Shown: positions 1 through 9,373, counted from the first letter of the stretch. The stretch is DNA of 64,000 nt from Pseudomonas sp. GM79 (GCF_000282495.1 NZ_AKJE01000111.1:90631-154630), one strand, 5' to 3'. The notes: a model not told the origin generated them from the letters alone. A program made the numbers and translations.

Positions 1-556
1 GAGGCGTTTTGGCCGTCGGCAAGAGGTGCTCCTTGAACGGTATATCAGCGGGTACGCTGATTCCGCTGGCAAGCCACTGACTGCTCCACCCAAGAATCAG
101 GTTTTTGGACCAGTCTGCGACCAATAGAAATTTTGGCACGAGCTGTGATTGTTGCCACCACCCGTCCTGCTGTACCGGCCCCAGGCTCAACAGCCCGACC
201 GCCACGACCACCAGCAACACGCCACGCGCGGCGCCGAAGGCCATGCCGAGGAATCGATCGGTCCCGGATAGCCCGGTGACGCGAACCAACTCGCCGATAA
301 GATAATTGATCATTGCGCCTACGATTAAAGTGGCGACAAACATGATGGCACAGCCCGTGATCACACGAGCCGATGGCGTTTCGATGTATCCGCCGAGGTA
401 CTCGGACAATGAACCACCGAACATCCAGGCAACGGCTCCTGCGATGATCCAGGTCAGCAGCGAGAGTGCTTCTTTGACGAAGCCGCGGCTAAGACTGATC
501 AAAGCGGAGATGGCGACGATTGCAACGATCGCCCAGTCAACCCAGGTAAATGGCAC
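1..556 (-). CDS. cvpA: CvpA family inner-membrane protein, C-terminus cut by window edge
   Basis: CvpA is a small multi-pass inner-membrane protein, linked in E. coli to colicin V production and envelope stress tolerance. The reading frame opens with GTG at 556 (MPFTWVDWAIVAIVAIS) and runs off the window after about 185 codons with no stop. Several hydrophobic helices are visible, including a motif like TGCAIMFVATLIVGAIINYL near residue 70 and AARGVLLVVVAVGLLSLG near residue 110. It is the last visible gene of the accD-folC-dedD-cvpA block, and in relatives purF follows. No ATG fits the start, so GTG is inferred from the conserved PFTW beginning. Family call is firm; exact function in Pseudomonas is not. 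Confidence 0.85.
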   Translation of the reverse strand, partial: MPFTWVDWAIVAIVAISALISLSRGFVKEALSLLTWIIAGAVAWMFGGSLSEYLGGYIETPSARVITGCAIMFVATLIVGAMINYLIGELVRVTGLSGTDRFLGMAFGAARGVLLVVVAVGLLSLGPVQQDGWWQQSQLVPKFLLVADWSKNLILGWSSQWLASGISVPADIPFKEHLLPTAKTP

Positions 557-654
557 AGTGCAGCCTACAGACAGATAAGGCGGCGCATTTTAGCAGAGCC
601 CATGGCTGTCGGTAAGCTGAGATTATCAGTGCTTTTCAAATCAGGGCGATAGTT

Positions 655-1326
655 TTAACCGCGCTCAGGCTGAAAACGCACCACAAAACCCTTGAGGTTC
701 TGCTGGCGGCTCAACAAGTCACGCAGACGATCGGCTTCCGCGCGCTCGATCAGCGGCCCGACGAACACCCGATTCTTGCCATCGGCGGAGCGGATATAGG
801 CGTTATAGCCTTGGCTGCGCAGGGTTTTCTGCAGGCTTTCAGCGCTCTCGCGGCTCGACAGACTGGCCAGTTGAACCGACCAACTGACTGACAGGCCATT
901 GGCATCGACGCGGCTTGGGGTGGTAGCCGGCTTGGTCGGTGCAGCAGCGATTGGCTGGGCAGGTGCCGGTACAGGCTTGGCGACTGGCGCCGGAGGTGGC
1001 GTGACCGGTTTGGCAGCCGGTGGCGCCGGGGCCACGGGAGCACTTGGCGCACTTGGCGCAATCGGTGTCGACGGCGCTTGCTGCGCGGCAATTTCGTCAT
1101 CGCTTGGCACAGGCTCCTGCGGCAACGCCTGCGGTTCAGGCACCACCACCGGTTCGACCTGCACTTGCGGCACAGCCGGCGCTTGCGGTGCAGCCGGTGC
1201 GTCAACCCTCACCTGGCGCTGTTCGTCCTGACGGGAAAACAGCATTGGCAGGAAAATCACCGCCAGCGCCACCAGCACCAGGGCACCGACCATGCGCTGC
1301 TTGTACGCCTTATCCAGCAAAGCCAT
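655..1326 (-). CDS. dedD: SPOR-domain cell-division protein (DedD-like)
   Basis: A 223-residue bitopic protein. It has a short cytoplasmic start (MALLDKAYKQRMVG), one membrane helix at about residues 13-30 (ALVLVALAVIFLPMLF), a long Pro/Ala/Val-rich periplasmic linker, and a C-terminal SPOR domain from about residue 145 (WSVQLASLSSRESAESLQ...RVFVGPL). SPOR domains bind denuded septal peptidoglycan, so a role at the division septum is inferred from the family. A longer upstream frame exists, but the ATG at 1326 is preceded by GGAGGA and overlaps the end of folC by 17 bases, which implies translational coupling. The E. coli folC-dedD-cvpA order is conserved here. Confidence 0.88.
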   Translation of the reverse strand: MALLDKAYKQRMVGALVLVALAVIFLPMLFSRQDEQRQVRVDAPAAPQAPAVPQVQVEPVVVPEPQALPQEPVPSDDEIAAQQAPSTPIAPSAPSAPVAPAPPAAKPVTPPPAPVAKPVPAPAQPIAAAPTKPATTPSRVDANGLSVSWSVQLASLSSRESAESLQKTLRSQGYNAYIRSADGKNRVFVGPLIERAEADRLRDLLSRQQNLKGFVVRFQPERG

Positions 1327-2617
1327 TTGCCGCTTCCTCCGTGGAGTGCCGGGCCAGCCATTCAAGGGCCTCGGCGACACAATAAAATGATCCGAACAAC
1401 AGAATTTCGTCGTCGCTCGTCGCCTGCGCGCACTGCCCTTCCAGGGCTGCGGCCACGCTGTCATAAGACGTTACCGAGGCGCCAAGGTTCTGCAACGCCG
1501 CGTGCAACTGCTCAACGGGTCGCGCCCGCGGCGAATCCAGCGGGGCGACAGCCCAATGCTGGACACTAGCATTCAATTCACCGACAACACCATCCAGATC
1601 CTTGTCCGCCAACAACCCGAACACCGCCAGACGCTTGCCGGCCGGTGGTCGACTGGCCAGACGACGGGCCAGGTATTCTGCCGCATGGGGGTTGTGCCCC
1701 ACGTCCAGCAACACATTAAGACGCTTGCCCTGCCAGTCGAACTGACGGCGATCGAGACGACCGACCACGCGTGTCGCTGTCAGGGCTTCGATAATCTGTG
1801 CATCCACCCAAGGCAAACCGAGCAACAGGTAAGCCTGCAACGCCAGGGCGGCGTTCTCCATCGGCAGATCGAGCAATGGCAGGTCATGCAACTCGACTGC
1901 ACGCCCTTGAGCATCAAGGCCGCGCCATTGCCAGTTATGATCGGTGATACCCAGGTCGAAATCGCGCCCACACAGGAAAAACGGGCAATTGAGCTCGCGC
2001 GCTTTATCCAGCAAAGGCTGAGGGGGATTCAGATCGCCACAGAGCGCAGGCGCGCCCTGGCGGAAAATGCCGGCTTTTTCGTAAGCCACTGACTCTCGGG
2101 TATCACCCAGATAGTCCGCATGATCGACACCGATACTGGTGACCAGCGCCATGTCTGCGTCGACTACGTTGACCGTATCCAGACGCCCGCCCAGCCCCAC
2201 TTCCAGCACCACCGCATCAAGCTCTGCCTGTTGAAACAGCCAGAACGCCGCCAGGGTGCCCATCTCGAAGTACGTCAGGGAAGTGTCGCCACGACCGGCC
2301 TCGACCGCAGCGAAGGCTTCGCACAGCTGGGCGTCAGTGGCTTCGACGCCATTGACCTGCACCCGCTCGTTGTAACGCAGCAGGTGCGGAGAATTGTAGA
2401 CACCCACGTTCAGGCCCTGCGCCCGCAGCAACGAAGCCACGAACGCGCAGGTAGAACCCTTGCCGTTGGTGCCAGTAACCGTGATCACCCGAGGCGCCGG
2501 CTTGCCCAGTCCCATGCGGGACGCTACCTGCTGCGAACGCTCCAGCCCCATGTCGATGGCCGAAGGATGCAACTGTTCAAGGTAGGCGAGCCACTCGCCA
2601 AGGGTGCGTTGGGTCAT
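1310..2617 (-). CDS. folC: Bifunctional folylpolyglutamate synthase / dihydrofolate synthase
   Basis: 435 residues, the usual length. FolC joins glutamate to dihydropteroate and then extends the polyglutamate tail of folates in the cytosol. The Mur-ligase type ATP loop VTGTNGKGST lies near residues 46-55, followed by SPHLLRYNERV and the VLEVGLGGRLDTVN substrate segment near residue 140. The start codon overlaps the accD stop as ATGA, so the two genes are translationally coupled. dedD begins inside its 3' end. Confidence 0.95.
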   Translation of the reverse strand: MTQRTLGEWLAYLEQLHPSAIDMGLERSQQVASRMGLGKPAPRVITVTGTNGKGSTCAFVASLLRAQGLNVGVYNSPHLLRYNERVQVNGVEATDAQLCEAFAAVEAGRGDTSLTYFEMGTLAAFWLFQQAELDAVVLEVGLGGRLDTVNVVDADMALVTSIGVDHADYLGDTRESVAYEKAGIFRQGAPALCGDLNPPQPLLDKARELNCPFFLCGRDFDLGITDHNWQWRGLDAQGRAVELHDLPLLDLPMENAALALQAYLLLGLPWVDAQIIEALTATRVVGRLDRRQFDWQGKRLNVLLDVGHNPHAAEYLARRLASRPPAGKRLAVFGLLADKDLDGVVGELNASVQHWAVAPLDSPRARPVEQLHAALQNLGASVTSYDSVAAALEGQCAQATSDDEILLFGSFYCVAEALEWLARHSTEEAANGFAG

Positions 2618-3534
2618 ATGTTGGCAGGCACCGGCGGAACCACGATCGGCTCGATCGGCGCGGCGACGAATTTTGGCGTCGGCAGGCCCATCATTTGTGC
2701 CAGCAGGTTGCCCAGACGCGGACGCAGCTCCTGACGGTGAATGATCATGTCGATCGCGCCGTGTTCCAGCAGGAACTCACTGCGCTGGAAGCCTTCCGGC
2801 AGTTTTTCGCGAACGGTTTGTTCGATAACGCGCGGGCCGGCGAAACCGATCAGGGCTTTCGGCTCACCGACAATTACGTCGCCGAGCATCGCCAGACTGG
2901 CGGAAACACCGCCGTAGACCGGATCGGTCAGTACCGAGATGAACGGAATGCCTTCTTCACGCAGACGCGCCAGCACCGCGGAGGTCTTGGCCATTTGCAT
3001 CAGGGAAATCAGCGCTTCCTGCATCCGCGCACCGCCGGAAGCGGAGAAGCAGATCATCGGACAACGGTTTTCCAGGGCGTAGTTGGCGGCGCGCACGAAG
3101 CGCTCACCGACGATGGCGCCCATCGAGCCACCCATGAAGGAGAATTCGAAGGCCGATACCACGACCGGCATGCCCAGCAAGGTGCCGCTCATGGAGATCA
3201 GTGCGTCTTTTTCGCCGGTCTGCTTTTGTGCAGCGGTGAGGCGATCCTTGTACTTCTTGCCGTCGCGGAATTTCAGACGGTCAACCGGCTCCAGGTCCGC
3301 GCCCAGTTCGGCACGGCCGTCAGCGTCGAGGAAGATGTCGATGCGCGCGCGAGCGCCGATACGCATGTGGTGGTTGCACTTGGGGCAAACATCCAGGGTC
3401 TTTTCCAGCTCCGGACGATACAGCACCGCCTCGCAAGACGGGCATTTGTGCCACAGACCTTCAGGCACCGAGCTCTTCTTGACCTCGGAACGCATGATCG
3501 AAGGGATCAGTTTGTCTACTAACCAGTTGCTCAT
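2614..3534 (-). CDS. accD: Acetyl-CoA carboxylase carboxyltransferase subunit beta
   Basis: 306 residues. With AccA it transfers the carboxyl group from biotin-BCCP to acetyl-CoA, giving malonyl-CoA for fatty-acid synthesis. The N-terminal four-cysteine zinc ribbon is intact (CPSCEAVLYRPE...CPKCNHH, about residues 30-55), followed by the crotonase-type fold with SFMGGSMGAIVGERF and FSASGGARMQEA. The ATG at 3534 follows GGAGAAAG; the open frame extends further upstream, but that part shows no AccD similarity. It ends in an ATGA overlap with folC. The 183-base gap to trpF upstream holds no clear gene. Confidence 0.96.
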   Translation of the reverse strand: MSNWLVDKLIPSIMRSEVKKSSVPEGLWHKCPSCEAVLYRPELEKTLDVCPKCNHHMRIGARARIDIFLDADGRAELGADLEPVDRLKFRDGKKYKDRLTAAQKQTGEKDALISMSGTLLGMPVVVSAFEFSFMGGSMGAIVGERFVRAANYALENRCPMICFSASGGARMQEALISLMQMAKTSAVLARLREEGIPFISVLTDPVYGGVSASLAMLGDVIVGEPKALIGFAGPRVIEQTVREKLPEGFQRSEFLLEHGAIDMIIHRQELRPRLGNLLAQMMGLPTPKFVAAPIEPIVVPPVPANI

Positions 3535-3717
3535 GCTTTCTTTCTCCAGTACCGGCGGCTCGAACGCTCTGGTTCGCAGCCCCGCGTATGCCCTTGAGCT
3601 AAATTCATATGTGTGGCGATGATCGATGGCGTGCCGGGTCAGCGAGATGCGACCTGCGTACACCCCCAAATATCCTCAGCCATGCCTGTGGACGGCGGCA
3701 GTGTGCCAGCCGTCACA

Positions 3718-4338
3718 TCAAGCCCCAACAACCGCTTTGATGAATGCCTGAATCTTTGCGTGATCCTTGATGCCCTTGCTCGCCTCTACTCCACCGCTGA
3801 CGTCCACCGCGTATGGCCGAACCCGGGCAATCGCCTCGGCGACGTTGTCTGGTGTCAAGCCGCCCGCCAGGATGATCGGCTTGCTCAGGCCTTGCGGTAT
3901 CAGTGACCAGTCGAACGCTTCACCGGTTCCCCCGGGAACGCCTTCGACGTACGTGTCGAGCAGGATCCCGCTGGCACTGGCATAGGCATCGCAAGCCGCT
4001 GCGATGTCATCACCGGCCTTGACCCGCAACGCCTTGATATACGGCCGGTGCCAGCCCTCGCAGTCGGCCGCGGTTTCGTCGCCATGGAACTGCAACAGAT
4101 CCAGCGGTACGGCATCGAGGATTTCCCCCAACTCGCAGCGACTGGCATTGACGAACAAGCCCACGGTGGTCACGAACGGCGGCAAGGCCTTGATGATCGC
4201 CCTCGCCTGCTGGACAGTTACGGCCCGTGGGCTTTTGGCGTAGAACACAAAACCGATGGCATCGGCCCCGGCCTCGACCGCCGCCAACGCATCTTCTATG
4301 CGGGTAATCCCACAAATTTTGCTGCGAATGGCTGACAT
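3718..4338 (-). CDS. trpF: Phosphoribosylanthranilate isomerase
   Basis: 206 residues, a complete single-domain TIM barrel. It catalyses the Amadori rearrangement of phosphoribosylanthranilate in tryptophan synthesis. The opening MSAIRSKICGITRIEDA carries the catalytic-cysteine motif KICG; the catalytic aspartate side is seen in ILLDTYVEGVPGGTGEAFDW, and the phosphate-binding end in LAGGLTPDNV and VDVSGGVE. In pseudomonads trpF stands apart from trpC/trpD and sits between truA and accD, as here. The gap to truA is 63 bases, so cotranscription with truA is likely. Confidence 0.95.
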   Translation of the reverse strand: MSAIRSKICGITRIEDALAAVEAGADAIGFVFYAKSPRAVTVQQARAIIKALPPFVTTVGLFVNASRCELGEILDAVPLDLLQFHGDETAADCEGWHRPYIKALRVKAGDDIAAACDAYASASGILLDTYVEGVPGGTGEAFDWSLIPQGLSKPIILAGGLTPDNVAEAIARVRPYAVDVSGGVEASKGIKDHAKIQAFIKAVVGA

Positions 4339-4401
4339 GTCGATAGAACCTCAGGACAAATCCGGGAAAGTCCCGGATGGTAACAAAAGCGTTCGAGGGC
4401 G

Positions 4402-5226
4402 TCAGCCGTCAAGTTCCGAGAAACCGGTGAGGAAGTGTGGGCCGATGTAACGCTCGGGGAGTTCGAACTCGTCGCGGTACTCGACCTGTACCAGGTACAG
4501 GCCAAACGGATGGGCCGTCACCCCGCCGGAACGACGGATACGACTTTCCAGGACTTCTTTCATCCACTCCACGGGACGCTCGCCGGCACCGATGGTCATC
4601 AGCACACCGGCGATGTTGCGCACCATGTGGTGCAGGAACGCACTGGCGCGAATATCCAGCACGATCATTTTGCCGTGGCGCGTCACACGTAAATGATGCA
4701 GCTCCTTGATCGGCGACTTGGCCTGACACTGACCGGCGCGGAATGCACTGAAGTCGTGGGTGCCGACCAGATACTGAGCGGCTTCGGACATGCGCTCGAC
4801 GTCCAGCGGGCGGTGGTTCCAGGTAATTTCATCATTCAGGTGCGCCGGACGGATCTGATCGTTGTAGATCACGTAGCGATAGCGCCTGGCGATCGCCTTG
4901 AACCGCGCATGGAAATGCGCCGGCATGACCTTCGCCCAACTGACGCTGACGTCGTGGGGCAAGTTGATATTGGCGCCCATCACCCAGGCCTTCATCGAAC
5001 GCTCGACCTGGGTATCGAAATGCACTACCTGACCGCAGGCATGCACACCGGCGTCAGTGCGCCCGGCGCAGAGCAGCGACACCGGCGAGTCGGCGACTTT
5101 GGACAAGGCCTTTTCAAGGGTTTCCTGCACCGTGAGCACACCGGAGGCCTGGCGCTGCCAGCCGCGATAGCGCGAACCTTTGTATTCAACGCCCAACGCG
5201 ATCCGGAAAAAGCCGTCGGCCGCCAT
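4402..5226 (-). CDS. truA: tRNA pseudouridine(38-40) synthase
   Basis: TruA isomerises uridines 38-40 in the anticodon stem of many tRNAs. The body matches the family throughout: FFRIALGVEYKGSRYRGWQRQ near the start, the catalytic aspartate motif CAGRTDAGVHA, FHARFKAIARRYRY, and FLHHMVRNIAG. The start is uncertain. I used ATG at 5226 (MAADGFF, 274 residues). TTG at 5256 (MANIDNPAAEM) and ATG at 5289 are in frame, but the last lies against a TATAAT sequence at 5292-5297 that may be a promoter -10 box. The gene lies between fimV and trpF, matching the E. coli usg-truA neighbourhood. Confidence 0.93.
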   Translation of the reverse strand: MAADGFFRIALGVEYKGSRYRGWQRQASGVLTVQETLEKALSKVADSPVSLLCAGRTDAGVHACGQVVHFDTQVERSMKAWVMGANINLPHDVSVSWAKVMPAHFHARFKAIARRYRYVIYNDQIRPAHLNDEITWNHRPLDVERMSEAAQYLVGTHDFSAFRAGQCQAKSPIKELHHLRVTRHGKMIVLDIRASAFLHHMVRNIAGVLMTIGAGERPVEWMKEVLESRIRRSGGVTAHPFGLYLVQVEYRDEFELPERYIGPHFLTGFSELDG

Positions 5227-5348
5227 TTCGGCGGCCGGATTATCTATATTTGCCAAGGGGTGACAGCCTGCTGATCTGCGCAAAGGCATGCATTATAAGG
5301 CTGTCGGGCGGGGACGCCAGAGGGATCTCCATGGACTGTTCCGGCCTC

Positions 5349-5420
5349 ATCGCGGGCAAGCCCGCTCCCACAGGTTTTGCGGGCGCCAAAGATCCTTGTG
5401 GGAGCGGGCTTGCCCGCGAT
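5349..5420. repeat. Pair of inverted REP elements (truA-fimV gap)
   Basis: Two copies of the REP palindrome face each other: CGCGGGCAAGCCCGCTCCCA at the left and its reverse complement at the right, separated by about 20 bases. This variant has CGCGGGCAAG instead of the CGCGAGCAAG found in most other copies in the window. Confidence 0.9.
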
Positions 5421-5460
5421 AGCAATCTCGTAGACGCCATCGCATCCGCGCCAAAACACA

Positions 5461-5486
5461 AACGGCAGCCTCGATGGGCTGCCGTT
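5461..5486 (-). terminator. Intrinsic terminator after fimV
   Basis: Read on the minus strand, AACGGCAGCC and GGCTGCCGTT form a 10-bp stem with a 6-base loop, followed by a T-rich tract (TGTGTTTTGG). It lies 22 bases past the fimV stop, so it should separate fimV from truA. Confidence 0.8.
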
Positions 5487-5508
5487 TTGTTTATGCCTTA
5501 CCGATGAC

Positions 5509-8154
5509 TCACGCCAGACGCGACAGCATTTCCCTGGCTTCGCTCTTCTGACCCGCATCACCCTCGGTCACCACCTCATTGAGGATGTCCCGAGCGCCGT
5601 CGCTGTCGCCCATGTCGATGTAGGCCTGGGCCAGGTCGAGTTTGGTGGCGACTTCGTCGGTGCCGGAGAGGAAATCGAAGTCCGGCTCATCAGCCGCGGA
5701 GGCCAAAGCGTCTTCGGCGGTGAAGCTAGGCTCACCTAAACTCTGGGACAGACGATCCAGCTCAGCGTTGACGTCGTTGAGTTCACTTTCGAAGGCATCA
5801 GGCTGGTCCGGGGCAGCGGCGTCCATTTCATCGGCCAGCGACAGGTCGAAATCCGCAGGCAGCTCCAGGTCGTCGAGCGTCGGCTCAGTCACGGGCGCCG
5901 CTTCGGCGACAGGCAAATCCTTGAGATCTTCATCCAGACTCAGCAGGAAGTCATCTTCGGCCAGGGTTGCCGGCGAGGCGTCGCCGCCCAGATCCATGTC
6001 CAGGTCGAAGTCCGACAGATCGTCGAGGTTTTCCTTGATTTCAGTCTGTTGCTGCAACACCGACTCAAAGCTCAGATCGTCGTCCAGCGGGAATTCGTCC
6101 AGCTCAACCAGAGCTTCTGGTGCTGGTGTTGGCTCTGGTGCTGGCTCTGGTGCCGGCTCTGGCACCGCCGCAACGGCAGGCGAGATTGGAGTAGCCGCCT
6201 CCAGATCGTCCAGGCTCAGATCGAATGCGCTGTCGAAGTCGGACAATGACGGTTCCGGGGCTTGCGGCTCGTCCAGCAGCAGGTCCTTGACGTACTGCGC
6301 ATCCAGCTCAGCGGCGATGGCGGCGGCAGCCAGACCGCTAGCCGCCACAACAGCCATGGCCGGGAAGCGGCTTTTCAATGCTTCAACCCGGGCGAAGTTA
6401 TCGCCGTTGGCCACCAGTTGACGCTCCTGAGCGACGAACGCATCGCGATCGCCCTGCTGACCGTAGACTTCCATCAGCTTCAAGCGCAGGTCACTGCGTT
6501 GCGGCGCTTGTTTGATAGCGTCTTCCAGCAATGCGGCGGCCTGATTCAGACGACCGCCTGCAATGTGCGACTGTGCCTGAGCCAGTACGTCGTCGGAACG
6601 GTCGGAACGCTCGGCGGCAGGTGATACCAATGGCGCAGCGATCGGCGGCGTCACCACAACCGGAGCAATCACCGGGGCCGCCGCGGGTGCAGGCGTTGGC
6701 GCGGTCGCAAGCTTCACGCTTGGCGGCGGAACTTCCAGGCCTTCGAAGCTGCTTGGCGGCAGGTCCTGGTCGACGGAGAACTCTTGCTCCTCCTCCAGGG
6801 CACGGGCCATGCGCAGATGCTTCTCGGCTTCTTGCTGAGCTTTGCGGCGACGGGCCAGCAACAGCAGCAAGAGCAACAGCACCACCGCACCGCCACCCAC
6901 CAGACCCAGCAGGATCGGATTGGTCAGCAGCTCGTTGAATTTCTGATTGTCAGATGTTGCAGGCGCTGGCTCGACGGCTTCTGGTGCAGCAGCCTGCGGC
7001 GCAGATGTTGTCGCAGACGCGTCCGCTGGCGTTGCCGCAGTGTTGGCCGCCAGCTCAGCCGACATTGCCGGAGCGCTCGAAGCGGATGCATCCGCGCCGC
7101 CTTCGGCCTGCAACTTGGCCAATTGGTTGTTCTTCAGTTCGATCAGGCGTTGCAGCTTGTCCAGCTGACTTTGCAGATCGCTCATGCGGCTTTTCAATTC
7201 GGCGTTGTCACGACGAGTCGCGTCGAGGCTTTCCTCGGTAACGGCCAGTTTATCGCTTAACGCTTTCGCATCGCCGGCGGCGCCTTTGCCGCCCTTGCCA
7301 GTGTCGGCAGACACCAGGCTCAGTTTGTCTGCGGCAGGCTGCGATGAAGCACCTTCACCGCGAGCGCGCTTGGTGGCATCGAGTTGCTGCTGACCGGTTC
7401 CCGGTTTCGCCACGTAGCGACGGCCCTGACGCCACGCGGTGTTCTGCGCGGCGACCTCAGCGATGGCCTTGGGCTGTGGCAGGTTGGTGCTCTGCACCTG
7501 ATCAGGCAGACGCAGCACTTGACCGGTTTTCAGTCGATTGATGTTGCCGTCGATGAACGCATCCGGGTTCAGCGCCTGGATGGCCAGCATGGTCTGCTGG
7601 ATCGAACCACCGTTACGCGCCTTCGCGGCGATCTCCCACAGGGTATCGCGCGGCGTGGTGGTGTATTGCGACGATTTGGTCGCGCCAGTGACTGGCGCAG
7701 TCACCGTTTGGGCTGGCGCTGGTTGTGCGGCGGCATCGGCGGTCTGCGGCGAGAATTTGGACGGATCGAGCAGCACGCTGTAGTCGCGTAGCAGACGACC
7801 GTTGGGCCACATCACCTGAACCAGGAATTTCACCATCGGTTCGGACAGCGGTTTGCTGGACGTAACGCGCAAGATGCTTTTGCCGCTGGCGTTAAGCACC
7901 GGGGTGAAGGTCAGGTCATTGAGAAATGCCTGACGATCGACACCGGCCTTGGCGAAATCTTCGGGCGAGGCCAGGCTCGACACCACTTCGGCAGCCGTGA
8001 GGTCCTTGACGTCGAGCAACTCGATTTCTGCGACCAGAGGCTGGTTCAGCGTCGATTTCAGGGTCAATTCCCCGAGCCCGAGGGCATGCGCCATACCGGA
8101 GGACAGCGCCGAGGCGGCCGCTATTGCTAACACCAGTTTGCGAACTTGAACCAT
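5509..8154 (-). CDS. fimV: FimV/HubP polar hub protein
   Basis: 881 residues. FimV is an inner-membrane landmark protein that organises the cell pole, type IV pilus assembly and twitching in Pseudomonas. Visible in order: a signal peptide ending near GMAHALGLGEL; the conserved periplasmic FimV N-domain (GELTLKSTLNQPLVAEIELL); a LysM domain at about 165-220 (TTPRDTLWEIAAKARNGGS); a coiled coil near 300-350; one membrane helix near 412-435 (ILLGLVGGGAVVLLLLLLLL); a long acidic Asp/Glu/Leu cytoplasmic region; and the C-terminal FimV motif with a TPR (TKLDLAQAYIDMGDSDGARDILNEV). It is complete, with its own terminator downstream. The 207 bases upstream up to usg should hold its promoter. Confidence 0.95.
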   Translation of the reverse strand: MVQVRKLVLAIAAASALSSGMAHALGLGELTLKSTLNQPLVAEIELLDVKDLTAAEVVSSLASPEDFAKAGVDRQAFLNDLTFTPVLNASGKSILRVTSSKPLSEPMVKFLVQVMWPNGRLLRDYSVLLDPSKFSPQTADAAAQPAPAQTVTAPVTGATKSSQYTTTPRDTLWEIAAKARNGGSIQQTMLAIQALNPDAFIDGNINRLKTGQVLRLPDQVQSTNLPQPKAIAEVAAQNTAWRQGRRYVAKPGTGQQQLDATKRARGEGASSQPAADKLSLVSADTGKGGKGAAGDAKALSDKLAVTEESLDATRRDNAELKSRMSDLQSQLDKLQRLIELKNNQLAKLQAEGGADASASSAPAMSAELAANTAATPADASATTSAPQAAAPEAVEPAPATSDNQKFNELLTNPILLGLVGGGAVVLLLLLLLLARRRKAQQEAEKHLRMARALEEEQEFSVDQDLPPSSFEGLEVPPPSVKLATAPTPAPAAAPVIAPVVVTPPIAAPLVSPAAERSDRSDDVLAQAQSHIAGGRLNQAAALLEDAIKQAPQRSDLRLKLMEVYGQQGDRDAFVAQERQLVANGDNFARVEALKSRFPAMAVVAASGLAAAAIAAELDAQYVKDLLLDEPQAPEPSLSDFDSAFDLSLDDLEAATPISPAVAAVPEPAPEPAPEPTPAPEALVELDEFPLDDDLSFESVLQQQTEIKENLDDLSDFDLDMDLGGDASPATLAEDDFLLSLDEDLKDLPVAEAAPVTEPTLDDLELPADFDLSLADEMDAAAPDQPDAFESELNDVNAELDRLSQSLGEPSFTAEDALASAADEPDFDFLSGTDEVATKLDLAQAYIDMGDSDGARDILNEVVTEGDAGQKSEAREMLSRLA

Positions 8155-8362
8155 AACCTCTTCCTTTGTTTGAACATTCCTCGGCCAGCGAGAAGGTGTT
8201 GATTGCCGCTGCCGTAAGGCATTGCGCGCGGCGGCGAAGGGTCGTCGCGCGCGATCATTTCATTCATGCAATGGGAAGCCCTGCGGGGTGGCTCACCTTA
8301 AGCATTCCGGCCAAGCATGACGCTTGACGGAAATCATTCGATAAATTGTTGCCAAGTATCTT

Positions 8363-9373
8363 TTACAGCAGGTCTTTTATCAACAATTCAGCCACCTGCA
8401 CAGCATTGAGCGCGGCGCCTTTGCGTACGTTATCTGACGTCAGCCACACATTAAGTTCCGCCGGGTCGTCGATCCCGCTACGAACCCGACCAACGTAAAC
8501 CACGTCCTGCCCTACTGCATCGCCTACCGGGGTCGGGTAATCACCCGCCTCGACCAGTTCGATACCGGGCGCCGCTTCCAGAGCTGCGTTGACTTTCGCC
8601 AGGTCGACAGCGCTCGACGACTGCAAGGTCACGCTAAAGCTATCGCCAAAAAACACCGGAGCTTGAATACAAGTGACGGAAATCTTTAATAACGGTAGCG
8701 CCATGACCTGACGCAGCTCGCGCACCAGGCGTTTTTCCAGCAACGTATGGCCCTGATCATCAGGTTTACCGACTTGCGCCAGCAGGTTGAAAGCCATCTG
8801 CCGATCGAAGAAAGCCGGCTCCAGCGGACGCACGTTGAGCAGCTCGGCGGTTTGCCGGGCCAGCTCGGCGACCGCTTCGCGGCCTTGGGCAGAGACCGCC
8901 AGACACGCCGTCAGGCTGATGCGTTGCAGGTCGAGCAAACCGAGCAACGGCGCCAGCACCACCGCCAGCGTCGCGGCCGAAGGACTTGGGCTGCTGACCT
9001 GGAAAGGTTTTTTCAGGCCGGCCAGAATTTCAGCGTTGGCCTCAGGCACCACTTGCGGCGCCTGATCGGCCGGCAAGGCGCCGGACAGGTCGATCAGCGA
9101 GCAACCGGCGGCCGTGGCACGCGGAGCGAAACTGAGGGTCACCGCCGGACCAGCGGCAAAGAACACCAACTGGACTTTGCTGAAATCGAACTCATCGACT
9201 TCCCGCACCCGCACGTTCTTGCCACGAAACGGCACCGAATGACCGGCCGATTCACTGCTCGCCAGCAGGTGCAGGTTGCCGACCGGGAAGTCCCGCTCTT
9301 CGAGAATCTGGACGAGTGTTTCGCCGACAGTACCGGTGGCGCCGATCACGGCAATATCAAAGGACTGGCTCAT
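8363..9373 (-). CDS. usg: Aspartate-semialdehyde dehydrogenase-like pseudoenzyme (Usg family)
   Basis: 336 residues, related to Asd over its full length (IAVIGATGTVGETLVQILEE Rossmann start; near the end RVRSGIDDPAELNVW and SDNVRKGAALNAVQVAE). The catalytic residues are not retained. The usual NPNC segment reads SPSP, the YQAVSG glutamine site reads CLAVSA, the substrate arginine site (CVRVPV in Asd) reads CIQAPV, and the GGHS histidine site reads FGDS. It therefore resembles E. coli Usg, also upstream of truA, rather than a working dehydrogenase. ATG at 9373 follows AGAGGTAG; the longer open frame upstream crosses a REP pair and is rejected. Function unknown. Confidence 0.88.
   Translation of the reverse strand: MSQSFDIAVIGATGTVGETLVQILEERDFPVGNLHLLASSESAGHSVPFRGKNVRVREVDEFDFSKVQLVFFAAGPAVTLSFAPRATAAGCSLIDLSGALPADQAPQVVPEANAEILAGLKKPFQVSSPSPSAATLAVVLAPLLGLLDLQRISLTACLAVSAQGREAVAELARQTAELLNVRPLEPAFFDRQMAFNLLAQVGKPDDQGHTLLEKRLVRELRQVMALPLLKISVTCIQAPVFFGDSFSVTLQSSSAVDLAKVNAALEAAPGIELVEAGDYPTPVGDAVGQDVVYVGRVRSGIDDPAELNVWLTSDNVRKGAALNAVQVAELLIKDLL

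Noticed and set aside
899..1231. Gly/Ala-rich plus-strand open frames opposite the SPOR linker
   Set aside because: They arise from GC-rich Pro/Ala codons read backwards and have no ribosome-binding site or similarity.
655..1464. Longer form of the SPOR protein starting at 1464
   Set aside because: The extra 46 residues are shadow translation of folC; the ATG at 1326 has a strong ribosome-binding site.
5642..6421. Ser-rich plus-strand frame opposite fimV
   Set aside because: It mirrors the acidic region of fimV (GAC/GAA codons read antisense).
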